This document shows positions 43,770 to 55,235 of a stretch of 64,000 bases of DNA, piece by piece; positions within the stretch are counted from its first letter, which is position 1; every line of letters starts with the position of its first letter. Source of the stretch: Camellia lanceoleosa (Eukaryota > Streptophyta > Magnoliopsida > Ericales > Theaceae); NCBI GenBank assembly GCA_025200525.1, contig CM045762.1:107968682-108032681 (forward strand), in the 5' to 3' direction. The notes under the pieces are model-generated. The model ran no database searches. It saw only the letters and a list, made by a program, of their open reading frames with translations, and was not told where the DNA came from. Position numbers and translations under genes: made by a program.

Positions 43770-46700
43770 TGTAGATGTGCCCGAACGTCCCAACTCCACG
43801 TGCAATATGGCGCGAAAATCCATTTTGTTCTTAGGCTTACTACAGTTCGGACTCAATGTCACGGTTCTGAATCTAATCTCGCAAAGTGCAATGCAAGACC
43901 GATAAATCACTAAAGAATCCAAATCCAGCAAATCGTTTCGGAAAACTAATTTTAATAAAGAAGTGCCAAACATGGGCTACTTTGCCAGATATAGAGTTGC
44001 CACCTACATATTTTATTTTGAGAAATTTAGGAAACCCTAACTCGTGCCTAAGGCCACATGTCCGTCATCACCAAAGTTGCCTCGGCTCAGGAACTTGGGT
44101 GCGAGAGGGGAAGGTCCTGAAATGAGCACCCCCGCTCGCCCGATCAAAAGATCGGCCTCTACTAAGCACGATATGTTGTTTTGAAAACACATGTGTTCTT
44201 ATTCTGGTTATTTAGCTAACTTACTACGTGATGCGCACAGCATACAAGTATAGACTAGATCGCCTAAATTGGAACAAAACATCTTATGTTTATTTGTTTG
44301 AAAAAAAAATGGTTTGAGGGTGCTACTCGCAAGTAGGCTAAGACGTGGATTTGCCACCCTCGAGTGGGCTTAGAAAACATGATTTTGTCACCTCAAGTGG
44401 GCTTAAAACTCGCATTTCGATGAATTGTTCCAATCCAAGCAATCCAACCTTCATCCACAAGCATTCATGCAATTAATCACTTAAGCAGTTAGCCTCATGG
44501 CAAGCACGCTATCGTGGCAGCACTCACACTCATGCAAGGATGCTAAAGCATAAACACTTATAGTGTACTCCGACCCAAAAAAGAAGCTAGTTAGTAATCA
44601 ATGCATGATCCTAGCTATGTTAAAATGCCTAATGCAACACATGCAAAATGCAACTAGAAATAGGCTCGGCTATTCTAAGATGGCATATGAGATGCAATAA
44701 TTGATACATGTATTCAACTTGGTATTGAAATACAATGCAGTTTGTATGATGCGCCGAGCTCGGTGCATGCAAGACAGATGAATGGATGCACACATGCAAG
44801 CATAAGTATGCTAATTGAAAATGACCCTAAACTAACCATCGAAAGCGGTTAAGTAAAAGGGAGAAAGAAATGGAGGTTGGAAGACATGCATCGTACACAC
44901 GGACCCTTATTACAAAATCCGCCCTCTCGATGGAGGGCCCGAATGAATACGCTAAGCTAGCTATGCTAAGCTAATCAACTAATCTAATTAGACTAATTAT
45001 TATACAAGCAAATTGAATAACTAGCTACAACTAATTATTACAACACTTTAACTAATTAACAAATTAATTAATTAATTACAAATTCATGCTAAATAATAAG
45101 AAAAACAATAAACAATGCTACCTCAGCTCTACTTGAAGTTAGAAGATGCATGCTCTCGGTTGTCGTCCCGAAATGCTCTCCAAATGCTCTTTAGAGGCTC
45201 TGTCTACAAGGTGTCCTTGAGAACTAGCTGCTGGATCTCACCAAAAACATGCTAAAGAGTGGACCCGGTGGCTGCCCATGAGGAGGCTCTTGTCAACCAT
45301 CCTCTGCGAGAGATGCACTGCCGGCCAACAATAAGGGGTCTTGCCAGCTTTGGTGTCTTGTGACACTAAGCTCTGATGGGGCATAAAATAGAGAAAATGG
45401 AGGGTCTTCCAAGGGTATGTATGCACTATGCCACTCCATATCACTTCCAAGCATCAATGGAATAGGCATCATTGGATCCAAGACCATCAATCGCGCATCT
45501 CGATGCGTGATGGCCAAAGATCCAACACGTGGAAATTTCAATAAATGCATGACAAATAAGACACCAAGACCATCTCCTTATCATGAGGAATCAAAGAAAT
45601 GGAGACCAAGGGAGATTGGCTCATTTCATTACTTCAACTATGAAATGAACCAATCTTCCTCGCATTCAATACGACGTCCGATTGAACGCAATGCAAAATA
45701 CGCAAACAACATGACATGCAAACAACATGCTAATCATGGCATGAAATGCCCTATCCTAACATGCAAGCAATCATGCACAACATGTTAAGGGGCCAAGAAC
45801 ACCAAGGCTAGTGAAGAAGATGACAGTACAAGCATGCATCACAATGCTCAAACAACCAAACTAGCCCCAAACAGAGTTACATCATGCCCAAAACAGTGGC
45901 AAAACATGTTAAGATAGAAGCTCAAAGGACTATACAAACATGCATGCATATTAGCCCAAGCTTAAGGCACAAAACACAACTCTCCGAAGGCATTGAAAGA
46001 GTGAAACATGGAGTATAATGGCATATGTTCCAGCACTGAAATGGCATGCAAAATGACTTGGAATCATGCAAACAACCCATGTAATGCATGTTGAAAGGCT
46101 CAAAGCATCAAAGCTAGTGAAGTGTATTACACTAGGAGCATGCAAGACAATGCTCAAATGGCCAAACCAACCCCAAATGGTCCCTATGTAGGCCAAAATA
46201 GTAGCAAAAATAGACTGAGATGATGGCTTGAAAGGCAAGAAAATGAGGCTCATGCAATGGCTCGCAAATAGGGCATGAAGGTGTAACTCTCAAGAGCACT
46301 TAAAGAGTGGAAAATATGGAGGTGGAACAACACTATATGCTATGAAATACCATTCTAAATGATGTCAAAACATGCAAATACCTCTAGTTAGGCATGCAAG
46401 ATTCCTCAAAACTCAAGGTTAATCAAAGCTTTTGCACTACAAACATGCATGACAAGCATCATTCGGCCAAGAAGCCTCAAAATAGAGCTAAAGAATGCCA
46501 AAATATAAACAAAAACACGCTGGAGTATAGCCAAAATGAACTAGAATAATAGGCTAAAGAGACAAGCATGTTAGGCTAGCAAGGCAAAATTACACTACAA
46601 GTGCATGAGCCACTTAAGAGACAACCAAACCAGCCAAAAATAGAGTCATGTTAGACCTAAAAACTCCCAAAAACAAGCTCACACCATGCCTCAAGAGTAT

Positions 46701-47750
46701 AGAGATACATGCTCATTTGATAGGCGAATAATACAAGCAAACAAAACAAGAAGATAGGGGATCACCCCCTCTGATTTAGGACCTCAAAACCACATGTCTA
46801 CCACTAAAAATCCATTGGATTTTAGTGGCTAAAAGGCCAAATAAATTCTAACGCAAAGGCCTTAAGACATGGCACAAAACAAGGCCAAACAAGGCACACA
46901 AGAGGGTAGAACACCCTCAACACCAAAGAGGCCTTAAACAACCATCTAAAACACTTAAAAAAAAGAAATTTTTTTAGTTAAAAGCAAGGCCTAAAATAAT
47001 ATGCAAGGATGGCCAAAGTGGTATATAAACAAAAGCTTAAATGGGGAAAACACTCACCTTTGAAGCACAACTTTGAAACCAGTAATCTCTGAGGCCAAAA
47101 ACCAACTTTCAGAGCTCAAACAACACTCCCAAGAACCTCAGCTCAAAGATGGTGGTGTATCACTATGTGTTGTAGTGCAAAAGTGAGAGGAAAATGCACT
47201 TTTAAGGCACAAAACAAACACAATATAGAGAGAGAATGAGAAATATAGAGAGAGATATATCTTATCAAAATATGCTGAACCTCTGTAAGGGAGGGGGAGC
47301 CTCTCCTTATATAGAGGAATGCAAAGCAAAGCTTGTTAAACAAGCTTGAAAACAGCTTCATCCCTCCATACACGTTATGGATGAGGGATGAGTGAAAACC
47401 AGCTGGCTCAAAAGATCTAGCACAAAATTTGCTAAGACAAGGTATTCTGCCGGCCATCAGTGGTGGCCGGCAGTGCCTCATTGATGGCCGGCAGGCTTCA
47501 TCAATGGCAGGCAGGGACAAAACCGTGGCCGGCAGGGCCAAAAGGTGGTCAGTAGTGCCTCACAAGAAGCACGCAGAAAGGGCCAACACATGGTCCAAAA
47601 AAAGAGCAGAAAGGATACAGGGTTTGGAAAGCTCAAACCTGTGACGTTCTACCGCGAAAGTTGAGTACTCGACGAGCAATCAAACTTGTGGCTGGATGTA
47701 CTTGCAAGCACAACCAAGTCTTGAGGACAGTCAAAAATGGGGTGTCTACA
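43770..47750 (-). mobile_element. Solo LTR F of family A (3981 bp) inside the PMD gene
   Basis: The plus strand starts TGTAGATGTGCCCGAACG and ends AAAAATGGGGTGTCTACA. Perfect ACCTC duplications flank it (43765-43769, 47751-47755). Collinear landmarks are shared with LTR E and element A's 3' LTR: TACAGTTCGGACTCAATGT near 43845, GCCACCTACATATTTT near 43998, GACATGCATC near 44882, and a GCCGGCAG patch at 47450-47545. It is the longest of the three, mainly because of extra sequence at about 45100-46900. No internal retroviral domain is present. ORFs such as 45417-45788 plus have no recognisable product. Confidence 0.93.
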
Positions 47751-48817
47751 ACCTCATGCCACCCCTGACCAGAGTTTGCGCCGGCAATTCTACAGGTGCC
47801 CTTTTTGTCGGAAAGGCTGCCTAGGAGGCCGAGGCTGATGTTGGAGAGGCCTCTCCCATTATACATGCAATTGGTTGGCCAGCGATTCCTATCGTGACTC
47901 TCTGCGGGCGATCGAGTGGGACGACATATCAGATCTCGATAGGGCCATCGGCGGCGGAGCATGGGTATGTTAGAGCCCCAGGCGCACCTCAAGTATAGAC
48001 CACACTTGACAACTTACATCCCGCATTTTTCCTCTCATATATTGATTATTCAACTTCACTTATAGGTGCCCACAGAGTACACATAGGGCCTCCTTCAGCT
48101 AGTTGGTTCTCTAGTTTACATGGTGCAGAGGAGGGAAATGTTGCTCACTCTACACGGTATCCAAGTATACTTTCCTCCCTCTCGTGCAATGCATTGCTTC
48201 CCACACTGTACTGATATGTCATACTCTCACTGGTATATGATACTCATACTGTAAATTGACATGCATTCTAGCACTGCCTCACACTATACTGATGTACTAC
48301 ACCTATGCTGAATCTACATTCCGCATCATACTCATACTACACACTATATTCTGTGGCATACATACAGTGTCTGATACTCTAATATTTGCTTTTCAAGTTC
48401 CACCTGCACCGAGGGCACCAGTAGCTACAGTAGCACCAGCAACACCTCATCCAGCGGCAGAGATGAGAGGTACGTAGGCCCCAACACGCGGCCGAGATGA
48501 TCATCAAGGTCAAGGCAGTGGTAGAGGTGTTCGGGGTAGGGGCATTGAGTCCTAGGAGACCTCTCTTTCTTTGGAGCCAATTTTGAGTGGTGATGATGTT
48601 GAGACCAGCAGCACAGAGGAGGTAGTGAATCGACGCCCTGAGTCCAAGAGCGAGGATAATGATGACGGCTCGGGGTCTGGCAGTGAAGAGGATGTCAGAG
48701 ACCGGGGATGACGATGCTGGCTCTAGGTCGAAGTCTAATTTTGATAGCGGTGCTGACAAATACAGTGCCCTTGAGTCCCCTTTGAGGAAGAGGACGAAGA
48801 GAGCCTCTCAAGCTTGA
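47751..48817 (+). pseudogene. PMD-like gene of element A, 3' part and C-terminus
   Basis: The gene resumes after LTR F with an exon that includes SYRDSLRAIEWDDISDLDRA (about 47890-47948) up to a TGG|GTATGT donor at 47962/47963. A T-rich intron runs to an AAG acceptor near 48398. The final exon is Pro/Ala-rich (VPPAPRAPVATVAPATPHPA), then Gly/Arg-rich (GRGVRGRGIES, about 48518-48554), then acidic, and ends with a basic PLRKRTKRASQA before a TGA at 48815-48817. Several stops and shifts are present. The C-terminal basic stretch could be a nuclear localisation signal. Confidence 0.6.
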
Positions 48818-49290
48818 TTGTACACGCGTAGATTTTTGTACTCTTTTGCTTAGTTTTTTTTGTTTTGGTAGTTTAGCACATGCATAGCTTCAGCTAGGTC
48901 TTCACTTTTGTTTTTGAAAAGGCTTGTACTTTCTCTTTTGTAAAAACAATGATCGGGGTAAAACCCTGTAGTTTTATATAAAGAGCTTTATTTTTGCATC
49001 ATGAGCACCACACTTCCATAGAACGAAAATGGAATTGAATGTGAAACTTAAACTGCTTGTATGTGAATAATGTTCTCAACCAGGTAATGAGCTACCCAAT
49101 GACTAAAAAACAAAATACAATTTGATAAATAGAAAACAAAGCAAAAACAATCTAAACACGACTATTCACACTTTCTAAAGACCAAAGACTCAAAACAAGA
49201 CCTCAACGCACAACACCCAAAACAAGAACACACTGCGCACCTGCCAAACCACCAATAGTGGACAACTAGCCACTAAAAGGGGACGGCCAG
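48818..49290. other. Region after the PMD gene, up to element C
   Basis: T-rich 3' UTR-like sequence (48820-49000, with TTTATATAAAGAGC near 48974) is followed by A-rich sequence and a short GGACGGCCAG end. No gene recognised. Element C inserts at 49291; the continuation of element A should lie beyond the right edge of the window. Confidence 0.5.
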
Positions 49291-51488
49291 TGTGATAACC
49301 AAACCCGTACTATGCTTAATTATGTATATGATTATGCATTTGATATGAATTTGCAAGTTTGAGTATGGGAAATATGTGAATTTCGAAAAATATCTGTTGA
49401 AAGTAGGAATATCTATTGCAATTGAAACTTTGAACTAAAATTGAAGTCTGTAGAGACGCGACAAACAAAAACCCACTTCATAGCTATGATTAGCATGATT
49501 TTTAGAGCCTTTGGTGAGATTTTGAAAAATTATGATTTGTAATGAATAAATTAAGATTTTTGAGTTAAGTTGTATATGTTTAGGCTCTTTTGTTCTTCAT
49601 TTGTTGGAAAAGAGCTCCACAGTGTGAGTTAGAGAGAGAAAAATAGGAGAAGCTAGGGATATGAAGGGAATCAAGAGGTAAACCATATATTTGAGTTAAG
49701 GTTTGGAAATTTACTGACAAACTTTGTCTCTAACTCATATTTGTCAAGAAATCATGAAGAAATTAGGAATTTGGAGCTAGGGTTTTGAATTGTGTAGTGA
49801 CTAAGGCTAAAGGCATGAAATTGGACCTTAATCTCTACACCTTTGTTTGATTTGAGTTCATTTTTATGATTCATCCATGAAACAAACCCTAGATGGTTCA
49901 TAAAAACAAGATTTGTGAGAAAATCATTCCTGAATATATGTATTTTGAACTTGTGTATGTAAAACCATGAAATTGTGAAAAGATGAGACCATGAAGTTGA
50001 TGTTGATGAAAGATTGATAAGTTTAATGTGGAATTACACTTGTATCATGTTTTTAAGTGAGTTTTTATTTGATTTGGGATTGGAAATGAGTTTGGAAGGT
50101 TTGGTACTTTTGGCCATTTTCGGACAGTTTGGGTGTGCCCAGACTGTTCGTCTGGCCACAAGCTCCACACGAGTGGCCCATGCTTTGAACCAAAACTGGA
50201 CAGCACTGTGCGCTCTAGTGACTACAATTTCCGTATGTGCAATGTTAGACTGCTCGAGCAGTTGGACCAGCCGCACATGCAGCCAGGTAGGAAGAAAAAT
50301 CCTATTTTTTGTATTGATGCTCCTGACCTCCGGAACGCACTTCCAAGCTTATTTAAACCCTTTTGGAGGTGAAATGATGATTAGGAACCATTTAAAAGGG
50401 GTGTGAATCACTAAAAGAAAATGTATCATATGAATAGATTATTTATCGAATGTGTGTGTGATATTTATGGTTTAGGTCGTGTGCTGGAGGAAATGCCTTA
50501 ATATCTGTCACACTATGAATAATAATACCATATTTATATGTTCATAATTGTGTACCTCGAACCATGAACATTGGTGCCGACATTATGATTTGCTTGAAAT
50601 GAGAAACCTCATTAATATTTTTTGACATTTGCAATGTTTAGTCGAGGCTGTTTTGTTATATGTTGGGCCCGAGGCCATTTTGAAATATGATTGGGCTCAA
50701 GGCCGTTTTGATATACATTTGGCCCGAGGCCATTTTGTTATATATTGGGATGAGGTCGCTTTGTTATATGTTGGGCCCGAGGCCGTTTTGATATACATTA
50801 GGCTCGAGGTTGTTTTGTTATTTGTTCAGCCTGAGGCCGTTTTGAAATATGATTGGGGCTGAGGTTGTTTTGATATACGTTGGGCCCAACGATGTTTTGA
50901 TATATGATTGGGCCCGACGCCGTTTTGTTATATGTTGGGCCCGAGGTCGTTTTAAAGTATGATTAGGCCGAAGGCTATTTTGTTTATACGATTTTGGGTA
51001 TTGTGAGAATCTTATGACTATCTATTTACATTGTTTTACTGTATTGTTACTCATTGATTTTCGCTCACCCAATTTTATGTATGCACATGTAGGTAATTTG
51101 CAGCATGGAGCACACCCCTAGAGTCAGCTTCAAGAGCCATTCTTTTTTTAGACCCAATCGAGTCATGTCTCTGAGATGAAGTTTTGTCTTTGACTTCCAT
51201 CATACTTTGACTTTACTTTGTTTTTCTATTGTGATCGTGGGTTTGTAAACGTTATGCACAAATTTCTTTTGATACTTATATTCTTTTTGCATGGGCATGT
51301 AAATGACGTGGATGTGTTACACTTTGCTCATATTGGTATAGCTCAATGGACTCATTCTTTTGTTGTATACTTTTGCTTCTGGCCCCATTACTATAATTAC
51401 TCTGTATGTTTGTTTGAGGCCAAAGGTAATCAAGTGATTATCGGCCGGTTATGATCCAAACTTTTAGGGGCAGGTTCAGGTCATGACA
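49291..51488 (+). repeat. 5' LTR of element C
   Basis: It starts TGTGATAACCAAACCCG and ends GGTTCAGGTCATGACA. The first 1.3 kb match 62687-64000 closely. It contains CTCGAGCAG-type words (50145-50290) and a GGGCCCGAGG tandem repeat. No gene; ORFs at 50014-50406 lie in LTR sequence and recur partly in the 3' LTR. Confidence 0.95.
50635..50990. repeat. ~29-30-bp tandem repeat in the 5' LTR of C (about 12 copies)
   Basis: Units of the type GGGCCCGAGGCCGTTTTG followed by ATATATGTT repeat with substitutions. The reverse complement occurs in LTR S near 7515-7620. Confidence 0.85.
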
Positions 51489-51491
51489 GAG

Positions 51492-51503
51492 TCGTATCAG
51501 AGC
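51492..51503 (+). other. Primer-binding site of element C (iMet type, one mismatch)
   Basis: TCGTATCAGAGC against the canonical TGGTATCAGAGC, three bases after the 5' LTR. Confidence 0.85.
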
Positions 51504-51673
51504 ATGAGTTAATATCTCACACACAAGTCCATGTGAGCAATAAGAAGTCTAGAAAGGTTTTAAGTTGCATCCATAATGCATCCATAATCAAGTATGACAA
51601 GAAAATGTGCATTTGTAAATGTGACTTATGTATTTATTATTTGGGAAAATTATAATGTGTGTTCCTCTAGATC

Positions 51674-52153
51674 AGGGTGAGAACAAGGGCAGAGGATGGG
51701 GAGGATTCAACCTCTGCACGACTTGATAGATTGGAGGCAATGATCATGGACATGGCGGAGGCCTTTAGACAACAACAGCAATAACAACCACCGCCACCAA
51801 GGCCTGTGCCACTACCTATAGTGCAAGACCACCAGGCCAACGACCGAACAATTACTTTCACAAAAGAATTTAAAAAGATGAAACCGCCATCATTCAAAGG
51901 GGGAATTGATCCATTAAATGCGGAGGCTTGGGTGCTTGGTATTGAGAAATTGTTTGAAGTCTTTCCATGCACGGAGGCACATAAAGTCTTGCTAGCTACT
52001 TTTACACTAGATGATGAAGCGCGCCGTTGGTGGATACTTATTCGAGGAGACCATCAAGAAATGAATTGGGCTCAATTTTTGGAGATCTTCTATGAGAAGT
52101 ACTTCCCACAGAGTATCTGAGATAGAAAGGTATCGGAGTTTGAAAACTTGAAG
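51674..52153 (+). pseudogene. gag of element C, 5' part
   Basis: It is homologous to D's gag from the first codon, but the start ATG reads AGG (51674-51676). A TAA follows the Gln run (51782-51784) and a TGA lies at 52118-52120 after EKYFPQSI. The gag domain is clear (LATFTLDDEARRWWILIRG). The frame is split at 52153 by element G and continues in phase at 58763. Confidence 0.9.
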
Positions 52154-52187
52154 CACTACAACAAAAAAGGTCTTTGGTGACGAAAAC
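52154..52187 (+). repeat. Left terminal inverted repeat of G
   Basis: CACTACAACAAAAAAGGTCT, then TTGGTGACGAAAAC. It matches the right end with a G/A difference at position 17 and a small change near position 23. Confidence 0.93.
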
Positions 52188-52589
52188 ACATGATGAAAAT
52201 TTTTTGTCTCTAAATATACATGTTTTAGAGATAAAAGTAAGATTTCGTCTCCAATTGTAGTATTTTTAGAGAGAAAAACCAAATTTCGTCACCAAATGCT
52301 TAAAATCAATAAAACAATAGGTGATGAAAATTTTATTCGTCTTTATATTTTATTTTTTGTCACAAAAAAAATTCTCACCCTTGGAAAATTTTGCGGAATA
52401 TTTGGGTGCCATTTTAGAGACGAAATTTTTTGTCACCATTGTACAAAAATTTTTGCGAGGAAATAATTTCGTCTCCTATAATTTTATTATGCAAAACGAC
52501 GTCGTTTCATGCTATAAGTGAGAAGCCCTCTTTGTTTTCCCAAATCAATTCCTATTTTGCAAAGCCCTCTTTGGGTGCCCTAATGTTTT

Positions 52590-52980
52590 TTGCTTAGAAT
52601 AAATAAACATTTGAAACTCCATTCTCATTCCCTCACTCTCGTGGACTCGAACGGCACAGGTTTGTCTTCTTTTCTCTTCTTCTTTTCTCTTTCTCACTTT
52701 CGCTCACTCTCTCACAGCGTTGACTACACTAGCAATGGCGCTACCCCTTTGTCTCCCTCTCCTCTATCCTTATTATCTTCTCTAGTTGCTGCCCTCTTTT
52801 GTCTTTCTCTCCATCCATCTCGCTCTCTCTCTCGCAGCGCCGATTACACTGGCAGTGGTGTTGCCCCTTGTCTCCCTCTTCTGTTCTTCTCCTCTTCTCT
52901 AACCAGGTCGTTGCCCTCTGATTCTCCTTTGTTTTTCCCCTTTTCTGATTTAGCTACTGTATGTTGATGGGTTTTGTGTG
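52590..52980 (+). other. CT-rich segment in G with an internal ~118-bp duplication
   Basis: A pyrimidine-rich stretch with an open frame of 125 codons. TTGACTACACTAGCAATGG (about 52719) and GATTACACTGGCAGTGG (about 52842) mark two tandem copies of a ~118-120-bp unit. It resembles a plant 5' leader or a captured gene fragment, but I do not recognise a product and the peptide is low-complexity. Confidence 0.4.
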
Positions 52981-54353
52981 ATTTTGATTAACTATTTTTA
53001 GGTTTCTGTGCCACAATCAGGTGGATTGGCCCCTCTTCTATCACTGGTAAGTGATTCACATCTTAGGGTTTTTCATCCCTAAACCTAATTTTCTAACCAC
53101 TTGATTTGCCTGCATTTTCAAGATTTGGTTGTTTTTATTCTCTTTTCCTATTTTTGATGGGTTTGGAGATGGCCTGTGGCATAGAGCTTCCTATCGCAAT
53201 AGATTACTGGAAATGCTTAAGGAGATTATAATTGAAGAAAAATGACACTTAAGATTTGTAGAAGAAAAAATACAACAAACTAAAAAAAATGAGATTTCAT
53301 CATTTTTAATTTTCTAAGTTTTAAATTTCAAAAAAAAATTAATATTGGTAATAAATTTTTTTTTGCTTCTTTATTTCCAAGTGCACTTTATTTTATTTTT
53401 ATTTTTTTTCCAAGTGCGATTATGGACATTTTGATGATGATGAACTGGAAGGGTGATTGGAGTCTCAATAGAGCTTTGTAAGGTAATTTCAATTAACTAT
53501 CAGTAAAATAAAACTAAAAATAATAGGCTTTTGTCACTTTTGCCATGTCAAAATAATTTTCTCTTTTTGTATAAATTGCTTCTTATTTCACTTTTTTTCC
53601 CCTTCTCAATTGACAATGTCATTGCCTAATAAAAAGAGCAACCAATTGAATAAGGATATTAGAAGAGTATGCTTGATGTGAGTAAAATTATTTTGACACA
53701 TAATAATGAATTAACTGTGCCTTAAGGCAGTTCTAAATATATCTGTTTTTTTAGTGTTTGCATTAGGTAATTTTTATTTATTTATTTATTTATTATAAGT
53801 GTGTGTTTTGAATTGGCTGTTGTGATATCTGAATTTTTAAACTCCTTTTTTTTTTATGTACATTTAGATTTTGTGTATAGTCTCTCTCTCCCATATTATG
53901 TTGGGATGTTGGAATATACTTCAAAGTCAAAGAAAAATTATCATTATTTGAAAAAAGAAAGAAAAAAAAATAGAAAATTGCGGTATGCATGTCTAGATGG
54001 GGAACTTTATGATTATGATTTCTAAAATGGAGTTTTTTTATTTTTATTTTCCCACTGAATCATTTTTCTATTTTGGAATGATTTTTGCATTCATAGCTGT
54101 ACTAAGTAGGTTACTCTAAATGACATAGACAAGTACTTCAATTATTTGTCTTTTTTATTACTTTAGTTTTTCATGAGAGATAAAATTCATACATGAATCT
54201 CCTTATTTTGCTAGTTTGTGACATTGTTGATAGGATATGAGTCCAAATGGCAGTTTGGGTCATTTCGAAGATAGGTAGTGGTTATTTCACAATTAATAGG
54301 TTTTGTTTTTGCGCGAAAATGGGATGCAATTTCAGCAACTTGCATTTTTTTTT

Positions 54354-54396
<43 letters not shown>

Positions 54397-55235
54397 AACA
54401 AGTTGTAGAGAAGCAAGAGTTAGAACAAACGAGTACATGATCTTTGATGGTGATACTTATTGTGCGAGATGAGTACATTAAGTAAGCATTTTAGTACAAT
54501 TCTTTCATGCTTTTCACATTATGAACATTTGGTGATATCATGAATTTCAAACCAAATTAACTATAATTTTAAACATTATCATTGTTTAGAATGCCTAAAT
54601 TTGCCTTAATTTTTATTCTATTTAATAATTAAGGTTTTCATGATTTTTCTTTCTTAATAAGGTATATACAAAGGTGTTCCTCACAATAAGGTACTCAAAA
54701 AATTTGTTAGGAGTGCCTTTAGGCATGGGTTATTCGTAGTATATATATTAGCTTTTATTGCATTCACTTTTCTTTGCTCTTTTCTTTTCAATCATCAAAT
54801 TCAAGATCCAAACAAAGCCTTTAAAAGATAGTGGTTTTTGTCAGCTTCATTAGGTTGTTGTACCTTGCTCTAGCAATAGTGGTGACTTAACATATCCAAA
54901 AGTTTGAGAGAGAAGTCAAAATTTAATATATTTAGTTCATGAAGCCCTTCATTAGAGAAAGTGATAGATTCCCCTTTTTTTATGATATTCTCTTGCTTGA
55001 TTGTGTTATTTATTTTGGATAGTTTGGGGATTATACTATGTAAAGTTCTTGTAGGAGTAGAAATGTAGTTGTGGGCTACCTAATACAAAGTTTATGATGT
55101 TAGGTGTTGTCGTCCATAGCTTGCAAGGATCTTCACTTATTTCTCAATTTTCTTAATGAGAGAATCAAAACCTCATATTTCCCACCCTCTCATAATTCCA
55201 TTCTACAGACCCATTCCATAAGGCCCCACCACTCT
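52981..55235. other. AT-rich interior of element G
   Basis: No recognisable gene. Holds a (CT)n microsatellite at about 54356-54394 and many A/T homopolymers. Short ORFs (53801-54025, 54278-54472) have no known features. Confidence 0.5.
54356..54394. repeat. (CT)n microsatellite in element G
   Basis: About 19 CT units. Confidence 0.9.

Noticed and set aside
45417..45788. 123-codon ORF in solo LTR F
   Set aside because: It lies in LTR sequence absent from the shorter copy E; no recognisable domain.
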